In this document: piece after piece, positions 27,779 to 34,873 of the stretch
Numbering within the stretch: the stretch's first letter is position 1
Layout of the letters: each line of letters starts with the position of its first letter
Assembly: GCA_005768755.1 (NCBI GenBank)
Contig: VAFL01000010.1
Span: forward strand, 76,131-140,130
Reading direction: 5' to 3'
DNA length: 64,000 bases
Origin: Paracoccus denitrificans
GTDB lineage: Bacteria; Pseudomonadota; Alphaproteobacteria; Rhodobacterales; Rhodobacteraceae
Translations under genes and position numbers: made by a program
The notes under the pieces: model-generated
The model's database searches: none
Seen by the model: the letters and a program-made list of their open reading frames with translations, nothing else
What the model was told of the DNA's origin: nothing

Positions 27779-28804
27779 TCAGCGGCGTTTGCGGATGGTA
27801 TTGCCGGGCAGAATATGCGGCACAAGCGACAGTTTTCCGTCATCTGGCCGCAGTTCCTTTCCGGCCACGATGCGCGCCGCACGCCGCCCGATCTCGACCC
27901 TGCGGGCGTCCGTCGTTGTCAGACGGACCGGCAACCCGTCCAGAAGATCGACGCCATTGAACCCAGCCAAGCCCAGTTGGTTGGGAATGTCATACCCTTT
28001 CTCCAGGCACCAGATCAGTCCCCCGGCGCCGATCATATCATTGGAATAATAAAGAAAATCCAGCTCAGGCTCGCGCTGCAAAAGCCGCTCGGTCAGCTCA
28101 CGGCCCTTTGCCAGCGACGACCCGCCCTGATAGAATTCACGGGCGGCCAGCGGGACCCCTGCCGCATTCAGCGCGCTCTCCAGCCCTTCAAGTCGCTTCT
28201 TGGCACGATGATCCTCGGGCATATGTGTGCCGATGAAACCGATACGGCGATACCCGGCCGCAAGGATTTCCTCGGCCATCTGCTGCCCGGCAAGGCGGTG
28301 GCTGATACCAACCGCCGTGTCGATGATATGATCACCATCCACATCCATGATCTCGACCACGGGAACGGACACGGCCTCCAGCATGGCGCGCGACGAACGG
28401 TTATGCTCAAGCCCTGCCAGGATGACCCCTGACGGCCGCCAGGACAGCATGTCGTAAAGCACCGATTCCTCGCGCGAGAGGGAATAATTGGTCACGCCGA
28501 TCACGGGCTGAAAAGGCGTGTCATCCAATTCGGCCGAAATACCGGTCAGCACGTCAGGAAAGACGAGGTTCGACAGTGAGGGGATCACCACAGCGACCAG
28601 ATTGACCCGTTGGCTGGCCAACCCGCCTGCAATCTTGTTGGGCACATAGCCAAGCGATTTCGCTGCTGTCAGCACTTTCTCGCGGGTCGCAGCCGAGACG
28701 TCACCGCGATTGCGCAAAACCCTGCTGACGGTCATCTCGGAAACCCCAGAAGCTTCAGAGACATCCCGCAATGTCAGGGGCCGGCGTTTCTTGCGATGTG
28801 GCAT
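27779..28804 (-). CDS. LacI family transcriptional regulator
   Basis: DNA-binding repressor of 341 aa. The helix-turn-helix covers residues 9-35 (LTLRDVSEASGVSEMTVSRV), then the hinge helix region NKIAGGLASQR, and a periplasmic-binding-like sugar sensor (VVIPSLSNLVFPDVLTGI near 72; GFIGTHMPEDHRAKKRLEG near 200). It is at the head of the minus-strand glucan genes, 285 bp upstream of the ABC gene, so it probably controls them in response to a sugar. The effector is unknown. Confidence 0.9.
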   Translation of the reverse strand: MPHRKKRRPLTLRDVSEASGVSEMTVSRVLRNRGDVSAATREKVLTAAKSLGYVPNKIAGGLASQRVNLVAVVIPSLSNLVFPDVLTGISAELDDTPFQPVIGVTNYSLSREESVLYDMLSWRPSGVILAGLEHNRSSRAMLEAVSVPVVEIMDVDGDHIIDTAVGISHRLAGQQMAEEILAAGYRRIGFIGTHMPEDHRAKKRLEGLESALNAAGVPLAAREFYQGGSSLAKGRELTERLLQREPELDFLYYSNDMIGAGGLIWCLEKGYDIPNQLGLAGFNGVDLLDGLPVRLTTTDARRVEIGRRAARIVAGKELRPDDGKLSLVPHILPGNTIRKRR

Positions 28805-28903
28805 TATTCTGATCCGAACAGTTTGCCTGAGTTAGCGCATGACAGCCCTTCAGGGCAAGCACCTTGCCAAATCACCCCAATCCCGGCACAAGTGACCCTC
28901 GGC

Positions 28904-28980
28904 GGCCCCGTGGCTCAACTGGATAGAGCAGCCCCCTCCTAAGGGGCAGGTTGCAGGTTCAAATCCTGCCGGGGTCACCA
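28904..28980 (+). tRNA. tRNA-Arg (anticodon CCT)
   Basis: Complete cloverleaf of 77 bases with encoded CCA. The acceptor stem GGCCCCG pairs with CGGGGTC (one G-U pair), the anticodon stem is GCCCC/GGGGC around CTCCTAA, giving anticodon CCT for AGG, and the T arm contains GGTTCAAATCC. Confidence 0.95.
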
Positions 28981-29010
28981 GATTTCTCTATATTTTATAT
29001 GATGCATAAG

Positions 29011-29040
29011 AGTGCGCATTTTCGCTATATTTTGCGCACT
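29011..29040. repeat. Inverted repeat 30 bp after tRNA-Arg
   Basis: Perfect 8-bp arms AGTGCGCA and TGCGCACT enclosing a 14-base AT-rich loop (TTTTCGCTATATTT). It could fold in the tRNA transcript trailer or mark a recombination site. There is no T run after it. Confidence 0.6.
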
Positions 29041-29103
29041 CCCTGTCAAGGAAAACCTCCGATCATTGCCGTAATTCATTAAAATACGATATTTACAGAT
29101 CCG

Positions 29104-29292
29104 TTACGCGGATACAGCCCGAAGCACCACTTCAACCTCCGACCGAAGGTAGATTGCGCCGAGATCCCGGCCCGCCGGCGCGTATCGTCTTACACCCGCT
29201 TGTTGAAGGATCGCTCGCGCCGTCATGCGCTGCAGTCTAAACTCGGACTTCATCATTGAAAGTGTCAGGAAGCGTTCCTTGAATGCCTTCAT
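29104..29292 (-). CDS. Hypothetical 62-aa protein, possibly a fragment
   Basis: Short ORF with a basic N-terminus and an ordered C-terminal part (RMTARAILQQAGVRRYAP, then GAIYLRSEVEVVL) that reads like a small DNA-binding or helix-strand module rather than noise. An in-frame stop lies just before the ATG and no clear ribosome site is seen. I do not recognise it; it could be the remains of a mobile-element gene in the tRNA-adjacent region. Confidence 0.3.
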   Translation of the reverse strand: MKAFKERFLTLSMMKSEFRLQRMTARAILQQAGVRRYAPAGRDLGAIYLRSEVEVVLRAVSA

Positions 29293-29735
29293 CTGCTAAT
29301 CCGTCACACGCCATTGGATCCGGCTGGTGGCAGGTTGGCTGACGCGTCGTGCACCTAGCCCAGCCGGTGTCTGGTCATGCTGACAACCGAGAACGTTTTC
29401 GGGGTTGGCAACGCGTTTGCGCAGGCGGCCATCAATGACTCGTCACGCTGTGACGTTGGCGTATAGTCCGCGTAGTGGAAAGTGCTTAATAAATATGCGA
29501 AAATGTCGTTTTGGCTGGTCCATGGCAATGACTGATTCTGAGTATCGCTCTGTCAAGCAAACAGCGGCTTCGCAAAAAATGGGAAGAAGTATGAGCGTCC
29601 CAATTTCGCGCCGCCGAAGACATGCGCGACGAAAGGCTTCACCTGAAGTATCGATGCGACGTCGCACGTTCCCTTCGAAAGCTTGCGCCCTTTGACGCCG
29701 GCTGGACAGCCGCATGCGCAATCGCTATTGACGAT

Positions 29736-29746
29736 ACTGGATCCAA
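29736..29746 (-). promoter_or_regulatory. Candidate GntR operator at the gntR start
   Basis: The minus strand reads TTGGATCCAGT, identical over 11 bases to a site before the dapA-like gene. It ends two bases before the gntR ATG, where binding would block its translation or transcription (autoregulation). Confidence 0.55.
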
Positions 29747-29748
29747 TT

Positions 29749-30474
29749 ATGAGCTCGCAGATCGCCGTGTCACAAAAAAATGCCTCAGAAAGAGTGACGA
29801 ATCTTCTCCGCGAACGTATTTTGTCTGGCCTCTACGAAGATGGCTACGCGTTACGTCAGGAAAAGCTGGCGGCCGAACTCGGATGTTCCCGCATCCCCGT
29901 TCGCGAGGCCATAAAGCAGCTTGAGGCCGAGGGTCTGATTGTCACACTCCCACGCCGCGGCGCGATGGTCGCCGAGATGCCCGCAGATCGTATACGCGAG
30001 AGTTTTGAACTTCGCGCCGTGCTTGAGCCATGGCTAATAACGGCCGCCATTCCCCGGATGGATGAAAGCGATTTTACGGCGGCTCAGGCCATCATTAATG
30101 AAATGGCCGACCTAGACCTGGAAGGTTGGGCCGACGCCAATTGGCGCTTCCACCGGGCACTTTATCAAAAGGCCGCCAAAGCGCATGCGCTGGAAATCCT
30201 GCAAAGAATACACGAAGGAACAGAGCGTTACGTTCGGGTCCACATGCGGCTGACGTCTGGGCACGACAAGGCCCAGAAGGATCATTCCCAGATCCTTGCG
30301 CACTGCCGCGCCCGCGACACACAGCGCGCCGTATCTGCGCTGACGACCCATATTCTGGACGTATCCGACAAGCTGATCGAAAGCGTCGAACTTGCCCGCG
30401 GCCTACGGCGGGACGAAACGCTTTTGCACCCGGCGCTTCGACAAGGCGCAAAGCGCGCTCAGGGCGACACCTGA
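29749..30474 (+). CDS. GntR family regulator, FCD (FadR) type
   Basis: DNA-binding regulator of 241 aa. The winged helix is at about residues 12-75 (LLRERILSGLYEDG, then CSRIPVREAIKQLEAEGL) and the all-helical FCD ligand domain follows (RESFELRAVLEPWLI, NWRFHRALY, DHSQILAHCRARD, the histidines being likely metal ligands). The ATG at 29749 is the start that gives the normal FadR-type length; only a weak GGA is seen before it. It precedes a DapA-like gene and a TRAP transporter and presumably controls them. Confidence 0.9.
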   Translation: MSSQIAVSQKNASERVTNLLRERILSGLYEDGYALRQEKLAAELGCSRIPVREAIKQLEAEGLIVTLPRRGAMVAEMPADRIRESFELRAVLEPWLITAAIPRMDESDFTAAQAIINEMADLDLEGWADANWRFHRALYQKAAKAHALEILQRIHEGTERYVRVHMRLTSGHDKAQKDHSQILAHCRARDTQRAVSALTTHILDVSDKLIESVELARGLRRDETLLHPALRQGAKRAQGDT

Positions 30475-30602
30475 ACGTATTTCCACATTAATCGACAAAC
30501 GGCATCTGATCGCGCCCCTGACGCGCGGAATGCATTGCGCGCGCGCCCCTCCTGCAGTCGCGTAGGACAAAAAGATAGACATGCATCCATAATCGGATAT
30601 TC

Positions 30603-30613
30603 TTGGATCCAGT
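30603..30613 (+). promoter_or_regulatory. Candidate GntR operator before the dapA-like gene
   Basis: TTGGATCCAGT, the same 11-mer as at the gntR start but on the opposite strand, 21 bp before the dapA-like ATG. A GGATCC centre with flanking bases is too specific to repeat by chance at both promoters of one regulon, although its core is also an ordinary palindrome. Confidence 0.55.
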
Positions 30614-30634
30614 TTTAGAGAATCAGAGGATCCC

Positions 30635-31540
30635 ATGAAGCTGACCGGTGTATTCCCCGCAAGCACGACCAAGCTGAACAAGTCGGGCGAGATCGATATC
30701 GAAGCCTGCCAAATATCTTACGAGCGCCTGATCGAAAGCGGCGTTTCTGGCATCATCGTCCTGCCGATGCTGGGCGAAAACCCCTGCATGACACCTGGCG
30801 AGAAGGAGGCCGTGATCCGCGCAGCGGTCGAGGTCAGCAAGGGCCGTGTTCCCGTTCTTGCCGGGCTTGCCGAAGGATCGATGTCTGACGCGGTTGCGGC
30901 CGCGAAACGCTATGCCTCCTGGGGGGCAGAGGGCTTCATGGCCTTCCCGTCGACGGCCTACAAGACCGACCCGCGCGAGACTGTGGCCTGGTATCGTGGC
31001 CTGGGCAAAGCGACGGACAAGCCGATCATGATCTACAACAATCCGATCGCTTATGGTGTCGACGTCACGCCGGACCTTCTCGCCGAACTCGCGGATGTCG
31101 ACACCATCGCCGCCGTCAAGGAGGAAACCGGGGATGTCCGTCGCATTACCGATATCTACAACACCGTTGGCGACCGCTTCAAAGTCTTCTGCGGCGTTGA
31201 TGATCTGATTCTGGAAAGCGTGGCCCTGGGTGCAACGGGTTGGGTCTCGGGCATGACCAACGCCTGGCCGCGCGAATGTGTAAAGCTGTTCGAGTTGTGC
31301 GCCGCCGGCAAATTCGCCGAAGCCCTCCCGCTGTATCGGCTGCTGACGCCCTCGTTCCATCTCGATACTGATGTCAAGCTGGTCCAGTATATCAAACTTG
31401 CCGAGCACCTGACCGAAGGTGCGCCCGAATGGGTTCGTGCGCCCCGCTTGCCGCTTGAAGGTGACGAGCGTGCGCATGTGACGGCGGTGATCGAGGCCAC
31501 GATAGCGGCCCTTAAATCCGCCAAGCAGGCAGCGGCCTGA
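30635..31540 (+). CDS. DapA/DHDPS family lyase or deaminase (LhpC-like)
   Basis: Class I aldolase-type enzyme of 301 aa in the dihydrodipicolinate synthase/N-acetylneuraminate lyase superfamily. The Schiff-base lysine is in AVKEETGDV near residue 161, the conserved tyrosine in MIYNNP near 133, and GENPCMTPGEK near 48. It lacks any lysine-biosynthesis neighbours; instead GntR and a TRAP importer flank it, so a catabolic role is likely. The pattern (LTGVFPA start, GDVRRITDIYN, PRLPLEGDE tail) resembles the hydroxyproline-pathway enzyme pyrroline-4-hydroxy-2-carboxylate deaminase. A sugar-acid aldolase remains possible. Confidence 0.85.
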   Translation: MKLTGVFPASTTKLNKSGEIDIEACQISYERLIESGVSGIIVLPMLGENPCMTPGEKEAVIRAAVEVSKGRVPVLAGLAEGSMSDAVAAAKRYASWGAEGFMAFPSTAYKTDPRETVAWYRGLGKATDKPIMIYNNPIAYGVDVTPDLLAELADVDTIAAVKEETGDVRRITDIYNTVGDRFKVFCGVDDLILESVALGATGWVSGMTNAWPRECVKLFELCAAGKFAEALPLYRLLTPSFHLDTDVKLVQYIKLAEHLTEGAPEWVRAPRLPLEGDERAHVTAVIEATIAALKSAKQAAA

Positions 31541-31542
31541 TC

Positions 31543-32103
31543 GTGTCGAGCGGCGACCAGCACGTCGCGACGCCGGGCGCGATCCGCACCATCGACAGCG
31601 GCCTGAACAGGGTGGCCGCTGTCATGGTCGGCACGATGCTTTCACTCGCGGCGGCCGCGGTATTCCTGCAAATTCTCGTGCGCTTTGCACTGCCACCGCT
31701 TGGCGTCGTCATCTCGGCGCCCTGGACTGAGGAGAGCGCGCGGTTTCTGATCACATGGTCCGTGTTCCTGGGCGCTGCCGTGCAATGCCGTCGCGGCGGG
31801 CTGATCGCCGTGACGTCTTTGCCCGCCGCCCTGCCGCCCAACATGGGCCGCGCATTGCTGATCAGCAGCGCGATCCTGACCGCTGTGTTTTTCGGCTTCC
31901 TGCTTGCCATTGGTTGGAACTGGGCAATCGCCAGCGCTTCAGAACGTGCGACCGTTCTGCGCATCCCGATGACGGCCGTCTATGCATCCATGCCGGTCGG
32001 ATCGGCGCTGGCCATCCTCAATCTCGGGCTGTTCCTTATCGAATTGATCCGTGCCGACCAATCCGACGTGAAGCAAATCCTGTCCCCGGCAGCAACGGAG
32101 TGA
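31543..32103 (+). CDS. TRAP transporter small permease (DctQ)
   Basis: Inner-membrane subunit of 186 aa with four hydrophobic segments and the DctQ motif PWTEESARFLITWSVFLGAA near residues 60-80. The start is GTG two bases after the dapA-like stop, so it is translationally linked. It pairs with the large permease that follows. Confidence 0.9.
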   Translation: MSSGDQHVATPGAIRTIDSGLNRVAAVMVGTMLSLAAAAVFLQILVRFALPPLGVVISAPWTEESARFLITWSVFLGAAVQCRRGGLIAVTSLPAALPPNMGRALLISSAILTAVFFGFLLAIGWNWAIASASERATVLRIPMTAVYASMPVGSALAILNLGLFLIELIRADQSDVKQILSPAATE

Positions 32104-32105
32104 TC

Positions 32106-33380
32106 ATGGGCGTTTCCCTTATACCCGTACTGCTTGGCCTGTTCCTGGCCATCGGCGTTCCGATTGCCGCCACGCTTGGCCTGGTCACGCTTTACGGGCT
32201 GCATGCGCGGGGAATACCGCTGGTTTCGGCGATCCAATCCATGTTCGCCAGCCTCGACAGTTTTTCTCTGATGGCGGTGCCGTTCTACATCCTGGCCGGC
32301 AATATCATGCAGGCTGGCGGAATTTCCGACCGCCTCGTCAGGCTGACCAACGCTATTGTTGGCTGGCTACGCGGCGGTCTTGGTGCGGCGGCGGTGCTGA
32401 CCAGCATGATCTTCGCCTGCATTTCCGGCTCATCATCCGCGACGACGGCGGCCGTTGGGGCGACAACCATCCCCGCGATGGCAAAGAAGGGCTACCCAAA
32501 GCCGTTTGCAGCCTCGCTGGTTGCCGCGTCGGGCGAGCTTGGCGCGATCATTCCGCCGTCGCTGCCAATGATCATCTACGGATTGGTGACGAATGCGTCG
32601 ATCGGGGCGCTGTTCATTGCCGGCATCATTCCTGGGCTGATGATCGGCGGGTCTTTGGTCATTCTGGTTTTCGTCTGGGCGGCCGTGCAGGGCTTCGACC
32701 ACACCGTTTCGGTAACACCCGCCCAATGGATGAAAGGCGTGATACGCGCATTCGGTGACTCGTTCTTGTCGCTGTTCATGCCGGTGCTCATCCTTGGCGG
32801 GATTTATTCAGGAATTTTTACACCGACCGAGGCCTCTGTCGTTGCCGTTGCCTACGGCCTGTTCATCAGCATGGCGATCTATCGCGAGGTGTCCTGGGCC
32901 GAGATGGGCCGCGTCTTCATCCGGTCTGGCCTGACCTCTGCCGGCATTTTGTTGATCGTCGCAGTGGCTGCCGCCTTCGGCTTCGTCCTGACAATAAACC
33001 GCATCCCGCATCAGGTCGGCGAATGGATCGGCACCGTCGCGGGCGATCCCATCAGCTTCCTGATCCTCGTCAACGTGCTTCTGCTGATCGTCGGCATGTT
33101 TCTGGAAACGCTGGCCGCCATCGTCATTCTGGCGCCCATCCTGGCCCCAGTCGCGGCTTCCTATGGCATCTCGCCGATCCATTTCGGCATCGTCATGATC
33201 GTGAACCTTGCCATTGGCATGCTGACGCCCCCCATCGGCGTGAACCTGTTCATCGCCAGCGAAGTCGCCGGCCTCAAGGTCGAGAAGATGATCCGTGCCC
33301 TTCTGGTTTTCATCACTGTGTTGCTGATCAACCTCGCGCTGATTTCCTACCTGCCGTTCCTTTCGACAGCCCTGCTCTAA
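32106..33380 (+). CDS. TRAP transporter large permease (DctM)
   Basis: Inner-membrane transport subunit of 424 aa with about twelve hydrophobic segments. DctM landmarks are LMAVPFYILAGNIMQAGG near residue 56, CISGSSSATTAAVGATTIP near 105 and GAIIPPSLPMIIYG near 145, with GMLTPPIGVNLFIA near 373. The ATG at 32106 lies two bases after the DctQ stop. It uses the sodium gradient to import the ligand delivered by DctP. Confidence 0.93.
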   Translation: MGVSLIPVLLGLFLAIGVPIAATLGLVTLYGLHARGIPLVSAIQSMFASLDSFSLMAVPFYILAGNIMQAGGISDRLVRLTNAIVGWLRGGLGAAAVLTSMIFACISGSSSATTAAVGATTIPAMAKKGYPKPFAASLVAASGELGAIIPPSLPMIIYGLVTNASIGALFIAGIIPGLMIGGSLVILVFVWAAVQGFDHTVSVTPAQWMKGVIRAFGDSFLSLFMPVLILGGIYSGIFTPTEASVVAVAYGLFISMAIYREVSWAEMGRVFIRSGLTSAGILLIVAVAAAFGFVLTINRIPHQVGEWIGTVAGDPISFLILVNVLLLIVGMFLETLAAIVILAPILAPVAASYGISPIHFGIVMIVNLAIGMLTPPIGVNLFIASEVAGLKVEKMIRALLVFITVLLINLALISYLPFLSTALL

Positions 33381-33399
33381 CCAACAAGGAGAAAGAAGA

Positions 33400-34362
33400 A
33401 TGAACAAAATTGCAGCCACTTTTGCTTTCGGCGCCTTTGCATTGGCGTCGCCAGCACTGGCCGTTGACCTGACCATTGGTCACGTCCTGACCGAGGACAG
33501 TCACTATCACGCTGCCGCAACCAAATTTGCAGAACTGATCGCCGAGAAAAGTGACGGCGAGATCAACGTGACGGTCTTCCCCGCCGGGCAGTTGGGTGGC
33601 GAGGTGCAGATGATCCAGAACGCGCGGTCGGGGGCGGTCGATATGGTCGTAACCGGAGAACCGCCGCTGGAAAACACCGTGCCGGAACTGGCGGTGCTGT
33701 CCCTGCCCTATCTGTTCGACAGCACGGATGCGGCAAATGCGGCCCTGCAAGGCGAGGGTGGCGACAAACTGCTCGGCTATATCGACAATCACGATCTGGT
33801 CGGCCTCGGCTTCGTGTCGGTGTTCGAGCGCAGCGTCTACGGCACCAAGCCCGTAAACAGCATCGATGACATGAAAGGCTTCAAGATCCGCGTCATTCAG
33901 GGACCCGGCTTTGTCGGCGCCTATGAAGCGCTTGGCGCCCAATCGACACCAATGGCCTATAGCGAAGTGTTTCTTGCGCTGCAAAGCGGGGTTGTGGACG
34001 GCGCTGAAGCATCACCGGAGCAGCTGATCCAGGACAAATTCGTCGAGGCAACCGATTACTTCAACCTGACCAAGGTTCACCACATGGCTGCAGCAATGAT
34101 CATGTCGAAAGCTTCCTTCGACAAGCTAACGCCGCAACAACAAGAAATGGTGCGCGAGGCCGCAAAGGAGGCGTCAGCGGCGTCGATCGATGTCTACAAG
34201 ACCAATGCGGCCGAAGGGATGGAGCAACTGCAGGCAGCCGGTATAGAAATCATCGAGCCGGATCTCGGACCCTTCATGGAAACCGCACGCGGCGCCTGGG
34301 ACGGCTTGCTGGCAAATATCCCCGATGGTGACGAAAATCTGGCGCTGTTGACGAACAACTGA
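33400..34362 (+). CDS. TRAP transporter substrate-binding protein (DctP)
   Basis: Periplasmic receptor of 320 aa with a signal peptide ending SPALA/V near residue 21. The fold signature is visible in TVFPAGQLGGEVQMIQ near 49 and in the conserved arginine of GFKIRVIQGPG near 160, which in DctP proteins salt-bridges a ligand carboxylate, so the cargo is probably an organic acid or amino acid such as a hydroxyproline derivative. A ribosome site AAGGAG precedes the ATG. Last gene of the operon. Confidence 0.93.
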   Translation: MNKIAATFAFGAFALASPALAVDLTIGHVLTEDSHYHAAATKFAELIAEKSDGEINVTVFPAGQLGGEVQMIQNARSGAVDMVVTGEPPLENTVPELAVLSLPYLFDSTDAANAALQGEGGDKLLGYIDNHDLVGLGFVSVFERSVYGTKPVNSIDDMKGFKIRVIQGPGFVGAYEALGAQSTPMAYSEVFLALQSGVVDGAEASPEQLIQDKFVEATDYFNLTKVHHMAAAMIMSKASFDKLTPQQQEMVREAAKEASAASIDVYKTNAAEGMEQLQAAGIEIIEPDLGPFMETARGAWDGLLANIPDGDENLALLTNN

Positions 34363-34431
34363 ACGGGAATTAGCGCAGGGCGCGAACAGCCCTTACACCT
34401 AATTCGCAGGATTGCGACCCTGCTGCCGACC

Positions 34432-34462
34432 GGCCGCATCTCCATTAAGATGCGGCCTTTCC
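34432..34462 (+). terminator. Rho-independent terminator of the dapA-TRAP operon
   Basis: A 9-bp perfect stem GGCCGCATC/GATGCGGCC with an 8-base loop is followed by TTTCC, 69 bp after the dctP stop. Confidence 0.85.
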
Positions 34463-34560
34463 AACATTTAGCGCCGCATCTCATCGACCTATTACTTCAA
34501 AAATGCGGCGAGCAATGACCGCACGGGATTGCGAAACCGATGGGACGCGGCTGACACGCA

Positions 34561-34791
34561 GTGCTCGAACCCGTCACAACAAAGCAAGCAATCGACCTGG
34601 CGTTAGAGGGTTACACGAGACCCGGCTCGGTCGGCCAGCATTGCGACAAGCGCTGCATCCGCGAACAGCTCGAACGGTATTATGGCGACGCAGGGTGCTC
34701 CAATATAACACCCAAGTTACAACCGGGAATTCCCCCACCGGGCGGCGGCTCTGGACCGGGCGGTACCGGCGTTACCACTGGCATCGTATAG
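34561..34791 (+). CDS. Possible 76-aa small protein with Gly/Pro-rich tail
   Basis: ORF from a GTG (a stop lies just upstream in frame). The middle has three cysteines (HCDKRC and DAGC) and the C-terminus is a low-complexity run, PPPGGGSGPGGTGVTTG. No signal peptide and no good ribosome site are seen. Its stop overlaps an AGGAG that would serve the next tiny ORF, which hints at an operon of small genes. Family not recognised. Confidence 0.4.
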   Translation: MLEPVTTKQAIDLALEGYTRPGSVGQHCDKRCIREQLERYYGDAGCSNITPKLQPGIPPPGGGSGPGGTGVTTGIV

Positions 34792-34800
34792 GAGAAGTCA

Positions 34801-34872
34801 ATGGCCACCGGAAAAGAGGCATTGACGCGCCGTGCGCCAACCCCAAAAGATCGAGGGTTACGCCCGCAGTAG
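34801..34872 (+). CDS. Possible 23-aa peptide
   Basis: Twenty-three codons (begins MATGKEALTRRAP, ends RGLRPQ) with an excellent ribosome site, TAGGAGAAGTCAATG. It begins nine bases after the 76-aa ORF and ends one base before the convergent 654-aa gene. It could be a genuine small protein or the start of a gene truncated at this point. Confidence 0.35.
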   Translation: MATGKEALTRRAPTPKDRGLRPQ

Positions 34873-34873
34873 T

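Larger units (their letters stand above)
28981..29735. other. Low-coding region downstream of tRNA-Arg
   Basis: About 750 bp that is visibly AT-richer than its surroundings at its start. It contains an inverted repeat, one short minus-strand ORF and no recognisable gene. Several short ORFs on both strands lack ribosome sites and family features. tRNA 3' ends are common integration sites, so this may be the scar of a lost element, but I found no repeated tRNA end inside the window. Confidence 0.4.

Noticed and set aside
31755..32105. Longer start for the first DctM permease
   Set aside because: The extension is an out-of-frame reading of dctQ, and the ATG at 32106 starts the family N-terminus.
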